Position numbers and translations under genes: made by a program
Assembly: GCF_031585635.1 (NCBI RefSeq)
Contig: NZ_CP134196.1
Coordinates: 2,046,001 to 2,110,000, forward strand
Direction of reading: 5' to 3'
From: Paraburkholderia sp. FT54
GTDB taxonomy: Bacteria > Pseudomonadota > Gammaproteobacteria > Burkholderiales > Burkholderiaceae
DNA length: 64,000 nt
Shown: positions 36,530 to 45,326 of the stretch, one piece after another
Layout of the letters: every line of letters begins with the position of its first letter
Numbering within the stretch: position 1 is the first letter of the stretch
The notes under the pieces: generated by a model
Databases searched by the model: none
What the model was told of the DNA's origin: nothing
The model's input: only the letters and a program-made list of their open reading frames with translations

Positions 36530-37864
36530 TTATCGGTTGACCAGCTTGGCCGGCGTGAGCCATGTGGCAATCGCGCCGATCACGAGCATGCCGGCCAGCA
36601 CATACATGCCGGTCTGCGTGCTATGCGTGAGGTCCTTCAGATAGCCGATCATGTAAGGGCTCGCGAAACCCGCGAGATTGCCGATCGAATTGATGATCGC
36701 AATGCCGGCCGCGGCGGTCGCGCCTGACATGAACGCGGTCGGCAGCGACCAGAAAAGCGGCGCACAGGTCAGCACACCGGCGGCGGCGAGCGAGAGAAAC
36801 GCGATCGACACCACCGTGTTGTCCGCGAACGAAGCCGCCACCGTGAAGCCGACCGCGCCGAACAGCGCCGGCACGATCAGATGCCAGCGGCGCTCGCGGC
36901 GCTTGTCGGCGCTGTGCCCCATCAGATTCATCACGACGATCGCGCACAGAAACGGAATCGCGCTCAGCAGGCCGATGTTGAATGCGCCCGTCACACCCGT
37001 CGATTTGACGAGCGTCGGCATCCAGAACGTCAGGCCGTATTGCCCGGTGACGAACGCGAAATAGATCAGCGACATCCACCACGTGCGCGGGTCGCGGAAC
37101 ACCGCGCCGAGCGAGTGCGCCTGGACCTTTTCCTGCGGCTGCGCGGCGGCAATTTCATCGGTGAGCAGGCGCTTTTCGCGTTCGCTCAGCCACTTCGCGG
37201 CGGCGATGCCGTTGTCGAGATACAGGATCGTGGCGATGCCGATCGCGACGGCGGGGATCGCTTCGATCAGGAACATCCACTGCCAGCCCGCGAAACCCGA
37301 GCTGTTGTGGAACGTCTGCATGATCCAGCCGGAGAGCGGGTTGCCGAAGATGCCCGACACCGGAATCGCCGACATGAACACTGCGATGATCTTCGCGCGC
37401 CGATGCGACGGGAACCAGTAAGTGAGGTACAGGATCACGCCGGGATAGAAACCGGCTTCGGCGAGGCCGAGAAGAAAGCGCAAGATGTAGAACTGCATCG
37501 GCGTCTTCACGAATACGAACACCGCCGACATCAAGCCCCAAGTGATCATGATCCGCGCAATCCAGATACGCGCGCCGAGCTTGTGCATCAGAATGTTGCT
37601 CGGCAATTCGAACAGGAAATAGCCGATGAAGAACACGCCTGCGCCGAGGCCGAACACCGTTTCGCTGAACGCCAGGTCCTGCGACATTTGCAGTTTCGCA
37701 AAGCCGACATTCACGCGGTCCAGATAGGCGACTACGTAGCACAGCATCAGAAACGGCACGATGCGCCAGAACACTTTCTTATAGGTTCGCTCGACTTCGG
37801 CGGCGCCGGGTTGTCCCATGGCGGCCGCAATCGGCTGGCTCGATGTGGCTTGATACGAACTCAT
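36530..37864 (-). CDS. MFS transporter, anion:cation symporter family, likely for tetronates
   Basis: A 444-residue major facilitator transporter with 12 predicted helices. It resembles the anion:cation symporter branch that carries tartrate, phthalate and hexuronates: LCYVVAYLDRVNVGFAKLQM, then FLLGLAEAGFYPGVILYLTY with the branch-typical AEAGFYPG motif. Its place between otnC and otnI strongly suggests uptake of L-threonate and/or D-erythronate. It begins with a short Thr/Ser-rich cytoplasmic tail and ends with KLVNR. GGAGACA lies just before the start. Confidence 0.91.
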   Translation of the reverse strand: MSSYQATSSQPIAAAMGQPGAAEVERTYKKVFWRIVPFLMLCYVVAYLDRVNVGFAKLQMSQDLAFSETVFGLGAGVFFIGYFLFELPSNILMHKLGARIWIARIMITWGLMSAVFVFVKTPMQFYILRFLLGLAEAGFYPGVILYLTYWFPSHRRAKIIAVFMSAIPVSGIFGNPLSGWIMQTFHNSSGFAGWQWMFLIEAIPAVAIGIATILYLDNGIAAAKWLSEREKRLLTDEIAAAQPQEKVQAHSLGAVFRDPRTWWMSLIYFAFVTGQYGLTFWMPTLVKSTGVTGAFNIGLLSAIPFLCAIVVMNLMGHSADKRRERRWHLIVPALFGAVGFTVAASFADNTVVSIAFLSLAAAGVLTCAPLFWSLPTAFMSGATAAAGIAIINSIGNLAGFASPYMIGYLKDLTHSTQTGMYVLAGMLVIGAIATWLTPAKLVNR

Positions 37865-37941
37865 GCATTGTCTCCTTCAATGGATGGCCTGACGCGGCGC
37901 GTTGAGCGCAACGTGGCCTAACTTTGTTTTGTCGGCTACGG

Positions 37942-38604
37942 CTACCAGCGCGCGCCGAACACGGTACGCAGTTCTTCGAGTGCGGCTTCGTCGAGCGGCG
38001 CGGGCCGTGGATTCGTCAGCAACCACAGACGCGCGGTCTCTTCGAGTTCTTCGAGCGCATAGGCGGCTTGCGCCACCGAACGCTCCCACACCACCGGACC
38101 GAGACGCTCGAGCAGCACGGCGCGAACGCTGTCGGCCAAAGCCGCGATCTGTTCGGCGACTTGCGGATCGCCGGGCCGCCTGTAACGAATCAGGGGGACG
38201 TGGCCCACTTTCATCACGTAGTACGGCGTGATGGGCGGCAGCACGTCGGCCTCGCGCCAGACGCCCGCGAGCGTCAACGCGACCAGATGCGTCGAATGGG
38301 TATGGACGATGCCGCGCGCCGTGGCGTTGCGCGCATAGATGCCGCGATGCAAGGCCAGCGTTTTCGACGGCCTGCCGCCGGACACCGCGTTGCCGTCGAG
38401 ATCGACCTTGGCGATATCGGCGGGATCGAGCCGGCCGAGACAGGCATCGGTCGGCGTGATCAGCCAGCCGTCGTCGAGCCGCGCGCTGATGTTGCCGGCG
38501 GTGCCCACCGTGTAGCCGCGTTGATAGAGGCTCGCGCCGGTCACGCAGATTTCCTCGCGAACGCGCGCTTCGTTCGTCGTCTGGAGTGCGGGTGCGTGGG
38601 TCAT
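37942..38604 (-). CDS. otnC: 3-oxo-tetronate 4-phosphate decarboxylase (class II aldolase fold)
   Basis: A 220-residue protein of the class II aldolase/adducin family. Key parts are YTVGTAGNISARL, the PTDACLGRLDPADI stretch, the substrate loop SGGRPSKT and the zinc ligands in IVHTHSTHLVAL, plus a later GPVVWERSVAQAAYALEELE helix. In tetronate pathways it splits 3-oxo-tetronate 4-phosphate to dihydroxyacetone phosphate and CO2. Its start overlaps the otnK stop by 4 bases, so coupling with the kinase is likely. L-fuculose-phosphate aldolase is the main alternative by sequence, but context argues against it. Confidence 0.91.
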   Translation of the reverse strand: MTHAPALQTTNEARVREEICVTGASLYQRGYTVGTAGNISARLDDGWLITPTDACLGRLDPADIAKVDLDGNAVSGGRPSKTLALHRGIYARNATARGIVHTHSTHLVALTLAGVWREADVLPPITPYYVMKVGHVPLIRYRRPGDPQVAEQIAALADSVRAVLLERLGPVVWERSVAQAAYALEELEETARLWLLTNPRPAPLDEAALEELRTVFGARW

Positions 38605-39911
38605 TGCGCGGCTCCGTCCAGATGACGCAGTGCCTTTTCGAAGAAGTCACTCGTGCCGAAGTTGCCGGACTTCAGCGCGAGCGCGAGCGGCTCGGCGCCG
38701 GTCGTGGCAGTGGCCGGCACGCCGGGATCGATCTGCGCGCCGATTCGCAGCGTGTGCACGTCGAGCGCCTGCACCACCGCGCCCGAGGTTTCGCCGCCCG
38801 CTACCACGAACTTGCGCACGCCGCGTTCATGCAAGCCACGCGCAATCGACGCCAAAGTGTTTTCAACAAGATGCCCCGCTTCGTTCACACCGAGTTGGCG
38901 CTGCACGGCTTTGACTTCATCGGGCGTGGCAGTGGCATAGATCAGCATGGGTTCGCCTTTGTCGAGGTACGGCTGCGCAAAGGCCAGCGCCTGTTCGACG
39001 ACGTTCTCCCCGCGCGCCGCAGCGAGCGGATCGACGCGAAACGCGGGCCGTGTAGTGCGCCACTCGGCCACCTGCGCGTTGGTCGCTTTCGACGCGCTGC
39101 CGGCCAGCACCGCCGACAATCCGCCGACTCGCGGCAGTTGCGCGGCGTCCGCCTGTTCCGCCAGCAAACCAGCGCGGCGAAAGTTGGCCGGCAAACCCAA
39201 AGCGACGCCGGAACCGCCCGTGATCAACGTCAGATCGGCGCAGGCTTCGCCGAGTACGTAGAGATCGGCGTCGGACACGGCATCCGCAATTGCCATGCGC
39301 ACGCCTTCGTTGCGCAAGACGTCGAACGATTTGCGCACGGTCGACACGCCTTGGGCCACGGCGTCGTAACGCACGAGACCGACTTTCGATCGAGTCTGCC
39401 GTTGCAGCACGCTCACGAGGTTCGCATCGCGCATCGGCGTGAGCGGATGGTTTTCCATGCCAGACGCGTTGAGCAGCGTATCGCCGACAAACAGATGGCC
39501 GCGAAAGATCGTGCGGCCGTTTTCGGGAAATGCGGGACAGGCGATGGTGAACGCGCTGGCCTTGCCGTCGGCGGACAACGCGTCGAGCAGCGCGTCCGTC
39601 ACCGGGCCGATATTGCCCGCGTCGGTCGAATCGAACGTCGAGCAGTATTTGAAGAAGAACTGCCGGCAGCCTTGCGCGCGCAACCAGTCGAGCGCGGCGA
39701 GCGATTGCGCGACCGCATCGGCGGCGGGAATGGTGCGCGATTTCAGCGCGACCACGAGCGCGTCGGCCTCCACCGTTTCATTCGATGCGGGCACGCCGAT
39801 GGTCTGCACCGTGCGCATGCCGCCGCGCACCAGCATGTTGGCGAGATCGGTCGCGCCGGTGAAGTCGTCGGCGATGCAGCCGAGCAGTGCGCGTTTCGTT
39901 GTAGCCGTCAT
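38601..39911 (-). CDS. otnK: 3-oxo-tetronate kinase
   Basis: A 436-residue DUF1537-family kinase. It phosphorylates 3-oxotetronate at C4 using ATP. The N-terminal domain opens with LLGCIADDFTGATDLANMLV, the family's signature, and contains YCSTFDSTDAGNIGPV; the C-terminal nucleotide-binding domain has FVVAGGETSGAVVQAL and ends with ALKSGNFGTSDFF, both typical of the family. It lies 13 bases after ltnD and overlaps otnC. Length is normal. Together with otnC and otnI this gene makes the tetronate assignment of the cluster firm. Confidence 0.94.
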   Translation of the reverse strand: MTATTKRALLGCIADDFTGATDLANMLVRGGMRTVQTIGVPASNETVEADALVVALKSRTIPAADAVAQSLAALDWLRAQGCRQFFFKYCSTFDSTDAGNIGPVTDALLDALSADGKASAFTIACPAFPENGRTIFRGHLFVGDTLLNASGMENHPLTPMRDANLVSVLQRQTRSKVGLVRYDAVAQGVSTVRKSFDVLRNEGVRMAIADAVSDADLYVLGEACADLTLITGGSGVALGLPANFRRAGLLAEQADAAQLPRVGGLSAVLAGSASKATNAQVAEWRTTRPAFRVDPLAAARGENVVEQALAFAQPYLDKGEPMLIYATATPDEVKAVQRQLGVNEAGHLVENTLASIARGLHERGVRKFVVAGGETSGAVVQALDVHTLRIGAQIDPGVPATATTGAEPLALALKSGNFGTSDFFEKALRHLDGAAQ

Positions 39912-39924
39912 GATGCTGACCTCC

Positions 39925-40815
39925 TCACTTCGCCGCCGGCACGTCGATGCCGGGAAAAATCTTGATCACCGCGGAATCGTCCTCACCGCCGTGACCGGCC
40001 GTGGACGCCATCATGAACATCTGATGCGCCGCCGCCGACAGCGGCAGCGGGAATTTCGAGCGGCGCGCGGTATCGAGCACGAGGCCGAGATCCTTGACGA
40101 AAATATCGACGGCCGAGAGCGGCGTGTAGTCGCCCTTGAGAATGTGCGGCACACGGTTTTCGAACATCCACGAATTGCCCGCGCTATGCGTGATGACCTC
40201 GTACAGCGCATCCGGATCGACACCTTCGCGCAGGCCGAGCGCCATGGCCTCGGCGGCCACCGCGATATGCACGCCGGCCAGCAACTGATTGATGATCTTT
40301 ACCTTCGACCCCGCGCCGTGTTCGGCACCGAGCCGATACACCTTGCCGGCCATCGCAGCCAGCACGTCCTCACATGCGGCGTAGGCCGCCGCCGGACCGG
40401 ACGTCATCATGGTCATTTCACCGGATGCCGCGCGCGCCGCGCCGCCCGACACCGGTGCGTCGAGCATCTGCAAACCGGCCGCCTCGATCCGCTTGCCGAG
40501 TTCGATGGCGAAGTCCGGCGCCACCGTCGCGCTGGCAATCACCACGCCGCCCTTTTTCATTGCGGCGACCGCGCCCTGCTCGCCGAACAACACAGCTTCG
40601 GTTTGCGCGGCATTCACCACCAGCGTAACGACCACCTCGCACTGCGCGCCGAGTTCGGCGGGCGTCGCGCAACCCATGCCGCCTTCCGCGACGAACGCAT
40701 TCAGGACTTCGCTGCGCAGATCGCACGCATGGACTTGCAGACCCGCGCGCAGCAGCGAACGCGCGACACCCAGGCCCATTGCACCAAGACCGATGACACC
40801 GACATTTCTGGACAT
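39925..40815 (-). CDS. ltnD: L-threonate 2-dehydrogenase
   Basis: A 296-residue beta-hydroxyacid dehydrogenase. The Rossmann motif VGVIGLGAMGLGVA is at the N-terminus, the substrate-binding DAPVSGGAARA near residue 122 and the catalytic Lys in GSKVKIINQLL near 171. In these clusters LtnD oxidises L-threonate to 2-oxotetronate with NAD. Other members, such as tartronate semialdehyde reductase and 3-hydroxyisobutyrate dehydrogenase, look alike; the neighbours otnK, otnC and otnI decide. It follows the gntR gene by 67 bases and precedes otnK by 13. Confidence 0.9.
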   Translation of the reverse strand: MSRNVGVIGLGAMGLGVARSLLRAGLQVHACDLRSEVLNAFVAEGGMGCATPAELGAQCEVVVTLVVNAAQTEAVLFGEQGAVAAMKKGGVVIASATVAPDFAIELGKRIEAAGLQMLDAPVSGGAARAASGEMTMMTSGPAAAYAACEDVLAAMAGKVYRLGAEHGAGSKVKIINQLLAGVHIAVAAEAMALGLREGVDPDALYEVITHSAGNSWMFENRVPHILKGDYTPLSAVDIFVKDLGLVLDTARRSKFPLPLSAAAHQMFMMASTAGHGGEDDSAVIKIFPGIDVPAAK

Positions 40816-40882
40816 GCTTGACCTCTATGAATTCGTTGGGCGCTCGCGCCTGAAGCTGAACACCGAAGCTCAGCAGTAAAGC

Positions 40883-41587
40883 TCAGCAAATCCCCGCTTC
40901 CGCGAGACGCCGTGCCGCGTTGTACATATGAGTTCGCGCCGCGTTGCGCGCCGCCATTGGATCGCCTGCGCGAATCGCCGCGGCGATTGCCGCATGTTCT
41001 TCACGCACCTGACGCGAAAAGTCCTCGCGCAATGCTTCGTTGCGGCGCGTGACGACCGTGCCGGCCTCCAGGTACTGATTCAGGAACGTGAGGGTTTTGA
41101 GGAAATACGGATTGCCGGTGGCCGCCGCGATCGCGCGATGAAACGCGACGTCTTGAGCCACGCCGTCCTCGCCGTCGGCCACAGCCTCGTCGATCTTCGC
41201 AAGCGCTGTGTCGATCGACACCATGTCGGCGTCGCTGCGGCGCATGGCGGCTTCCGACGCGACTTCCGCTTCGATGGCGCGGCGCAACGCGAGAATCTGC
41301 ACCACCGAGCCGGGCTCGACCGCTTCCGCGTAGTCGATACGCAGCGGCCGGACCGTGCCGTGCGCGGCGACGAACACGCCGCTGCCCTGGCGCGGCTCAA
41401 CCACGCCTTCGTTCTTCAGCCGCGAAATCGCCTCGCGGATCACCGTGCGGCTCACGCCGAACTGCTGCGCGAGCACGGCCTCGGTCGGCAGCTTGCCGCC
41501 GCGCTCGAAGGCGCCTTTGTCGATCTGCTTGAGAAGCTGCTGCGCGACGGTGTCGCTCAACGCTTTCGCAGGAATCTTCTCGAACAT
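40883..41587 (-). CDS. GntR-family (FadR/FCD type) regulator of the tetronate operon
   Basis: A 234-residue regulator. The N-terminal winged helix has LPTEAVLAQQFGVSRTVIRE and ISRLKNEGVVEPRQGSGVFV; the C-terminal FCD domain (about residues 95-225) shows the metal-binding His set in DVAFHRAIAAATGNP, EEHAAIAAAI and ARTHMYNA. FCD regulators of this kind usually bind sugar acids and act as repressors. It is the first gene of the same-direction unit ending in denD, so it probably controls itself and the operon in response to a tetronate. A candidate operator lies 12-40 bases upstream of the start. Confidence 0.9.
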   Translation of the reverse strand: MFEKIPAKALSDTVAQQLLKQIDKGAFERGGKLPTEAVLAQQFGVSRTVIREAISRLKNEGVVEPRQGSGVFVAAHGTVRPLRIDYAEAVEPGSVVQILALRRAIEAEVASEAAMRRSDADMVSIDTALAKIDEAVADGEDGVAQDVAFHRAIAAATGNPYFLKTLTFLNQYLEAGTVVTRRNEALREDFSRQVREEHAAIAAAIRAGDPMAARNAARTHMYNAARRLAEAGIC

Positions 41588-41598
41588 CGATGCCTCGA

Positions 41599-41626
41599 TT
41601 GATCATGTTATCGGGTCATCATACAA
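41599..41626 (-). promoter_or_regulatory. Possible GntR operator before the tetronate operon
   Basis: An imperfect inverted repeat with TTGATCATG and CATCATACAA arms lies directly upstream of the regulator gene. The AT-rich, TTGTATGAT-like half fits FCD-type GntR operators in general terms. Spacing and sequence are not conclusive. Confidence 0.3.
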
Positions 41627-41669
41627 ATTTTAGATGCCGCCTGCATCCATGCAAACCCTGGGATTTTTG

Positions 41670-41694
41670 TTCGCCAGGCGGCAAAGTTGGCGAA
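41670..41694. promoter_or_regulatory. Inverted repeat TTCGCCA-N11-TGGCGAA, candidate IclR operator
   Basis: Perfect 7-bp arms separated by 11 bases, about 100 bases before the start of the IclR-type gene at 41792. IclR proteins bind such spaced palindromes and commonly repress their own genes. Binding is inferred. Confidence 0.5.
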
Positions 41695-41791
41695 TCAGAA
41701 GGCTTAAGCTATCGTCACGCCTTTAGCGCGTCGCGCGGGGGATTCAAGCGCGGCGCGGGTCCGCAGTTCCTCGAACGCATCCTTCAGGCCC

Positions 41792-42616
41792 ATGAGCAAA
41801 GCCCTGCCGCCGTCTTCCGCCGTTCTCGCCAGCGCCGAACCGGCCCCGGACAAACCGGGCGACTCATATGTGCAATCGTTCGCGCGCGGCCTCGCCGTGA
41901 TCCGCGCGTTCGACGCCACGCGCCCCGAACAGACGCTGACCGACGTCGCCGCCGCCACCGGCCTCACGCGCGCCGGCGCACGCCGCATTTTGCTGACCTT
42001 GCAGACGCTCGGCTACGTGGAGGCCGAAGGGCGCCTGTTCCGTCTCACGCCGAAGATTCTCGACCTCGGCTTCGCGTATTTGACCTCGATGCCGTTCTGG
42101 AACCTCGCCGAGCCGGTGATGGAACAACTGTCGGCGCAGGTACACGAGAGCTGCTCGGCGGCCGTGCTCGATCGCACCGAGATCGTCTATGTGCTGCGCG
42201 TGCCGACGCACAAGATCATGACGATCAACCTGTCGATCGGCAGCCGCTTGCCGGCGTATTGCACGTCGATGGGCCGCGTGCTGCTGGCCGCGCTCGACGA
42301 CGAGACGCTCGAGGCGACGCTGAGTTCGACGCCGCTCTACGCGCACACGCCGCGCACGGTCACCGACAAGGAAGAGTTGAAGAAGCTGATCGCGCAGGTG
42401 CGCCGCCAGGGCTGGGCGATCGTCGATCAGGAACTGGAAGGCGGGCTGATTTCGCTGTCCGCGCCGATTCGCAATCGCCAGGGACGCGTGATCGCCGCGA
42501 TGAACATCAGCGGCAATGCGCAGCGCAATTCGGCCAAGCAGATGGTGAAGGCGTTTCTGGAGCCGCTGCAGCACGCCGCGCAATCCGTCTCGGAAATGGT
42601 GGCACGGCGCGGGTAA
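41792..42616 (+). CDS. IclR-family regulator, PcaR/PcaU-like
   Basis: A 274-residue IclR protein. The N-terminal helix-turn-helix (about residues 28-88) contains SFARGLAVIRAFDATRPEQT and TDVAAATGLTRAGARRILLT; the ligand-binding domain follows, with YVLRVPTHKIMTINLSIGSR, LPAYCTSMGRVLLAALDD and GWAIVDQELEGGLISLSAPI. These are typical of the PcaR/PcaU/PobR branch that governs beta-ketoadipate genes. It is divergent from the tetronate gntR gene. No pca gene is adjacent, but pcaF at 33085 carries a PcaR-like site. A role outside aromatic catabolism cannot be excluded. Confidence 0.88.
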   Translation: MSKALPPSSAVLASAEPAPDKPGDSYVQSFARGLAVIRAFDATRPEQTLTDVAAATGLTRAGARRILLTLQTLGYVEAEGRLFRLTPKILDLGFAYLTSMPFWNLAEPVMEQLSAQVHESCSAAVLDRTEIVYVLRVPTHKIMTINLSIGSRLPAYCTSMGRVLLAALDDETLEATLSSTPLYAHTPRTVTDKEELKKLIAQVRRQGWAIVDQELEGGLISLSAPIRNRQGRVIAAMNISGNAQRNSAKQMVKAFLEPLQHAAQSVSEMVARRG

Positions 42617-42669
42617 GCGCGGCTGCGGGCGCCACGCCATGACGGCGCCCTGTTCGAGCAATCAGCAAA

Positions 42670-43060
42670 TCAATCGATTGGCTTATCCGCCGTTTCCTTC
42701 AGCATCGACACCGCGATCAACGACACCACGACGCACGCCGCCACATAACCGGCCGGCGCGAGCTTGCTGCCGGTCAGCTTGATCAGCCACGTCGCGACGA
42801 GCTGCGCGGTCCCGCCGAACACGCACACGCTCAACGCATACGCGATCGAAATACCGGTGGCGCGCACGCGCCGCGGAAACGACTCGCACATCAGGGCGAA
42901 TTCCGACGCTGAACCCATCGAGTAGAACAGCAGCATCAGCGCGGTCAGCGACATGATGACCGGCAAGTGCGGGAAGCGGTTGATCAGCATGAAGGCCGGA
43001 AACAGCAGCAGCACCAGCACGCCGCGTCCGAACAGGATCGGTCGCTTGTGGGACGGGCTG
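42670..43060 (-). pseudogene. 3' remnant of an MHS-type MFS transporter gene
   Basis: The frame encodes the last third of a metabolite:H+ symporter (MHS) family transporter: an RPILFG loop after helix 8, then helices such as MSLTALMLLFYSMGSASEFA and the ESFPRRVRATGISIAYALSV motif, and a final amphipathic tail. The first 300 residues or so are missing and an in-frame stop lies just upstream, near 43063, so the gene cannot make a transporter. It ends against the amidohydrolase gene, which suggests a deletion at that junction. A protein of about 116 residues from 43020 could still be translated but would hold only four helices. Confidence 0.8.
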
Positions 43061-43086
43061 ACTCAGACGCGGCACGCCACGCCCGA

Positions 43087-44277
43087 TCACTGGCCCAGAT
43101 AGCGCTCCACCAGCCGCGTCCAGAACGCCGCGCCAACCGGCAGATTGCGGTCGTTGAAGTCGTAGTGCGGGTTGTGCACCATGCAGCCGTCTTCGCCCGC
43201 GCCGTTGCCGATGCGCAGGAACGTGCCCGGCCGCTTCTGCAGCATAAAGGCGAAGTCTTCGCTGCCCATCAGGATGTCGGTCTGCGCGACCACCTTGTCG
43301 TCGCCGACCAGTTCGCGCGCCACTTCCACCGCGAAATCCGTTTCGGCATCCGAATTGACCACCACCGGATAGCCTTCGATGTACTCCACCACCGCCTTGC
43401 CGCCATAGCTCGCGGCCTGCGATTCTGCGAGTTCGGTAATGCGCTTCTTCAACAGCGCGCGCACTTCGGGGCTGAACGAACGCACGCTCAACTCCAGCTT
43501 CGCGCTGCTCGAAATCACGTTGTTCGCGGTGCCCGCATGCATCGAACCAACCGTCACCACCGCCGGCTGCGACGGATCGACGTTACGCGCGACGATGGTC
43601 TGCAACGCCATCACGATGCTTGCCGCCACCACGACCGGATCGACCGTCAGATGCGGACGCGCCGCGTGGCCACCGACGCCTTCGATCGTGATGATCGCCT
43701 TGTCGCCCGCCGACATGAACGGCCCCTTGCGAAACAGCAGCACGCCCGGCTCCTCACCCGGATGGTTGTGCACGCCGAACACGGCGTCGCAGGGGAAGCG
43801 CTCGAACAGGCCGTCGTTGATCATCTTCAGCGCGCCGCTGTCGATGCCGCTCTCCTCGGCCGGTTGAAAGTACAGATGCACCGTGCCCGAAAAATTGCGC
43901 GTGGCCGCGAGGCGTTGCGCCGCGCCGAGCAGCATCGTGGTGTGGCCGTCGTGGCCGCATGCGTGCATCTTGCCGTGTGTGCCGCTCGCATACGGCAGGC
44001 CGGTTTGCTCGATGATCGGCAGCGCGTCCATATCGGCGCGAATGCCGATGCTGCGCTTGCCATCGCCCACTTTCAGCGTGCCCACCACGCCCGTCTGGCC
44101 GACGCCGCGCGTAACCTGCCAGCCCCATTGCTCGAGTTTGTCGGCGACCAGCGCGCCCGTCTGGTGTTCTTCGTACGCCAGTTCCGGGTGATGGTGAATG
44201 TGATGGCGAATCTCGCGCAGGCTTTCGGCAGCAGGCACCAGGTCGGACACTTCGGTAAAACGCGCGGCTTCGCTCAT
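43087..44277 (-). CDS. M20-family amidohydrolase (hippurate hydrolase/HipO-like)
   Basis: A 396-residue zinc-dependent peptidase/amidohydrolase of the M20D group. Metal ligands and motifs: HHHPELAYEEHQT, ADMDALPI, HACGHDGHTTMLLGAA, QPAEESGIDSGALKMI and VHNPHYDFNDRNL near the end, all present. Such enzymes remove acyl groups from amino acids (hippurate, N-acetyl or indole-3-acetyl amino acids). The start at 44277 has GGAG 8 bases upstream; a longer frame to 44310 is less likely. It is divergent from a LysR regulator, with about 130 bases between, which probably controls it. The truncated transporter next to it may once have imported the substrate. Confidence 0.9.
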   Translation of the reverse strand: MSEAARFTEVSDLVPAAESLREIRHHIHHHPELAYEEHQTGALVADKLEQWGWQVTRGVGQTGVVGTLKVGDGKRSIGIRADMDALPIIEQTGLPYASGTHGKMHACGHDGHTTMLLGAAQRLAATRNFSGTVHLYFQPAEESGIDSGALKMINDGLFERFPCDAVFGVHNHPGEEPGVLLFRKGPFMSAGDKAIITIEGVGGHAARPHLTVDPVVVAASIVMALQTIVARNVDPSQPAVVTVGSMHAGTANNVISSSAKLELSVRSFSPEVRALLKKRITELAESQAASYGGKAVVEYIEGYPVVVNSDAETDFAVEVARELVGDDKVVAQTDILMGSEDFAFMLQKRPGTFLRIGNGAGEDGCMVHNPHYDFNDRNLPVGAAFWTRLVERYLGQ

Positions 44278-44411
44278 CTCCAGGGCTCCATGAATAGATA
44301 GCCGCATCAAAACGCGGCAAACAGGCGAGCACTATAGCCACGCCGTTTTGTTCGAATAAGATGCTGTTTTTTTCACCCCGATTAACAAGCGTTATATACG
44401 GGATTACCCCA

Positions 44412-45320
44412 ATGAAACCGCAGCAGTTGCAGGCGTTCGTCGCCGCCGCCCATCATCGCAGCCTGCGCGCCGCCGCGCGCGAGCTCGGCGTGACGCAACC
44501 GGCCGTCACGCATACGATCCGCGAACTCGAAAGCGCGCTGAACGCCGAGTTGATGGTGCGCAGCGTGCGCGGCATCGAATTGACGGCGTGCGGGCTCGCG
44601 CTGCTGCCGCGCGCCGAGCAGTTGCTCGGCGATATGCGGCGCACGGTCGAAGCCGTCGAACAGGCGAAGGGAGAACTGGCCGGCAAGGTGAGCGTGGGCA
44701 CCATGCCGTCGATCGCGCTAACGGCGCTGCCGCATGCGGTCTCGAAGTTTCGCCGCGCGATGCCGCTGGTCAATTTGCATCTGGAAGAAGTGACGATCCC
44801 GGACGCGGTCGCGCGCTTGCGCAATGGCGCGCTGGATATCGCGGCGATCCATCACGTGCAGGCGCTCGACAGCGATCTGGTGCAAGCGCCACTCTACTCG
44901 ACGCAGTTCGTCGTCGCCATGCGCGCCGGGCATCCGCTTGCCAACGTGACGCGCCTGCATGAGCTGCTCGACGCGGAGTGGATCGTGACCGTGGGCGCCG
45001 ATCACTTCCCGCACAGCGTGATGATGGCGATGTTCGCCGCGCACGGCCTGCCGGTGCCGAAGCGTTTGGTGCGCGCGCCATCGTCGTTCGCGGTGACGCT
45101 CGGACTGGTGTCGCAAACCGATGTGATCGGCTGCTTCACGCGGCCGCTTGCGCAAATGGTCGCGCCGCTCGGCATCCGCGTCGCACAGATCGAAGAAGCG
45201 CTGCCGAACTACGATCTCAGCATCATTTCGCGGCGCGGCCTGCTGCCGACGCCGGCCGTGTCGCAGTTCGTGTCCTGTCTGCAGGACGCGACGCGCGAGC
45301 GCATGGCGGCGGCCGGATAG
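44412..45320 (+). CDS. LysR-family transcriptional regulator
   Basis: A 302-residue LysR regulator. The helix-turn-helix is at residues 1-60 (LQAFVAAAHHRSLRAAAREL then GVTQPAVTHTIRELESALNA), with a two-lobed ligand domain from about 90. The start at 44412 gives the standard MKPQQLQAFV; the frame upstream to 44361 is not needed. Divergent from the M20 amidohydrolase gene, which is its likely target. The phrase SVGTMPSIALTALP and a GVAV-like hinge fit the CynR/CbL-like branch, but the effector cannot be named. Confidence 0.9.
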   Translation: MKPQQLQAFVAAAHHRSLRAAARELGVTQPAVTHTIRELESALNAELMVRSVRGIELTACGLALLPRAEQLLGDMRRTVEAVEQAKGELAGKVSVGTMPSIALTALPHAVSKFRRAMPLVNLHLEEVTIPDAVARLRNGALDIAAIHHVQALDSDLVQAPLYSTQFVVAMRAGHPLANVTRLHELLDAEWIVTVGADHFPHSVMMAMFAAHGLPVPKRLVRAPSSFAVTLGLVSQTDVIGCFTRPLAQMVAPLGIRVAQIEEALPNYDLSIISRRGLLPTPAVSQFVSCLQDATRERMAAAG

Positions 45321-45326
45321 TACGGC

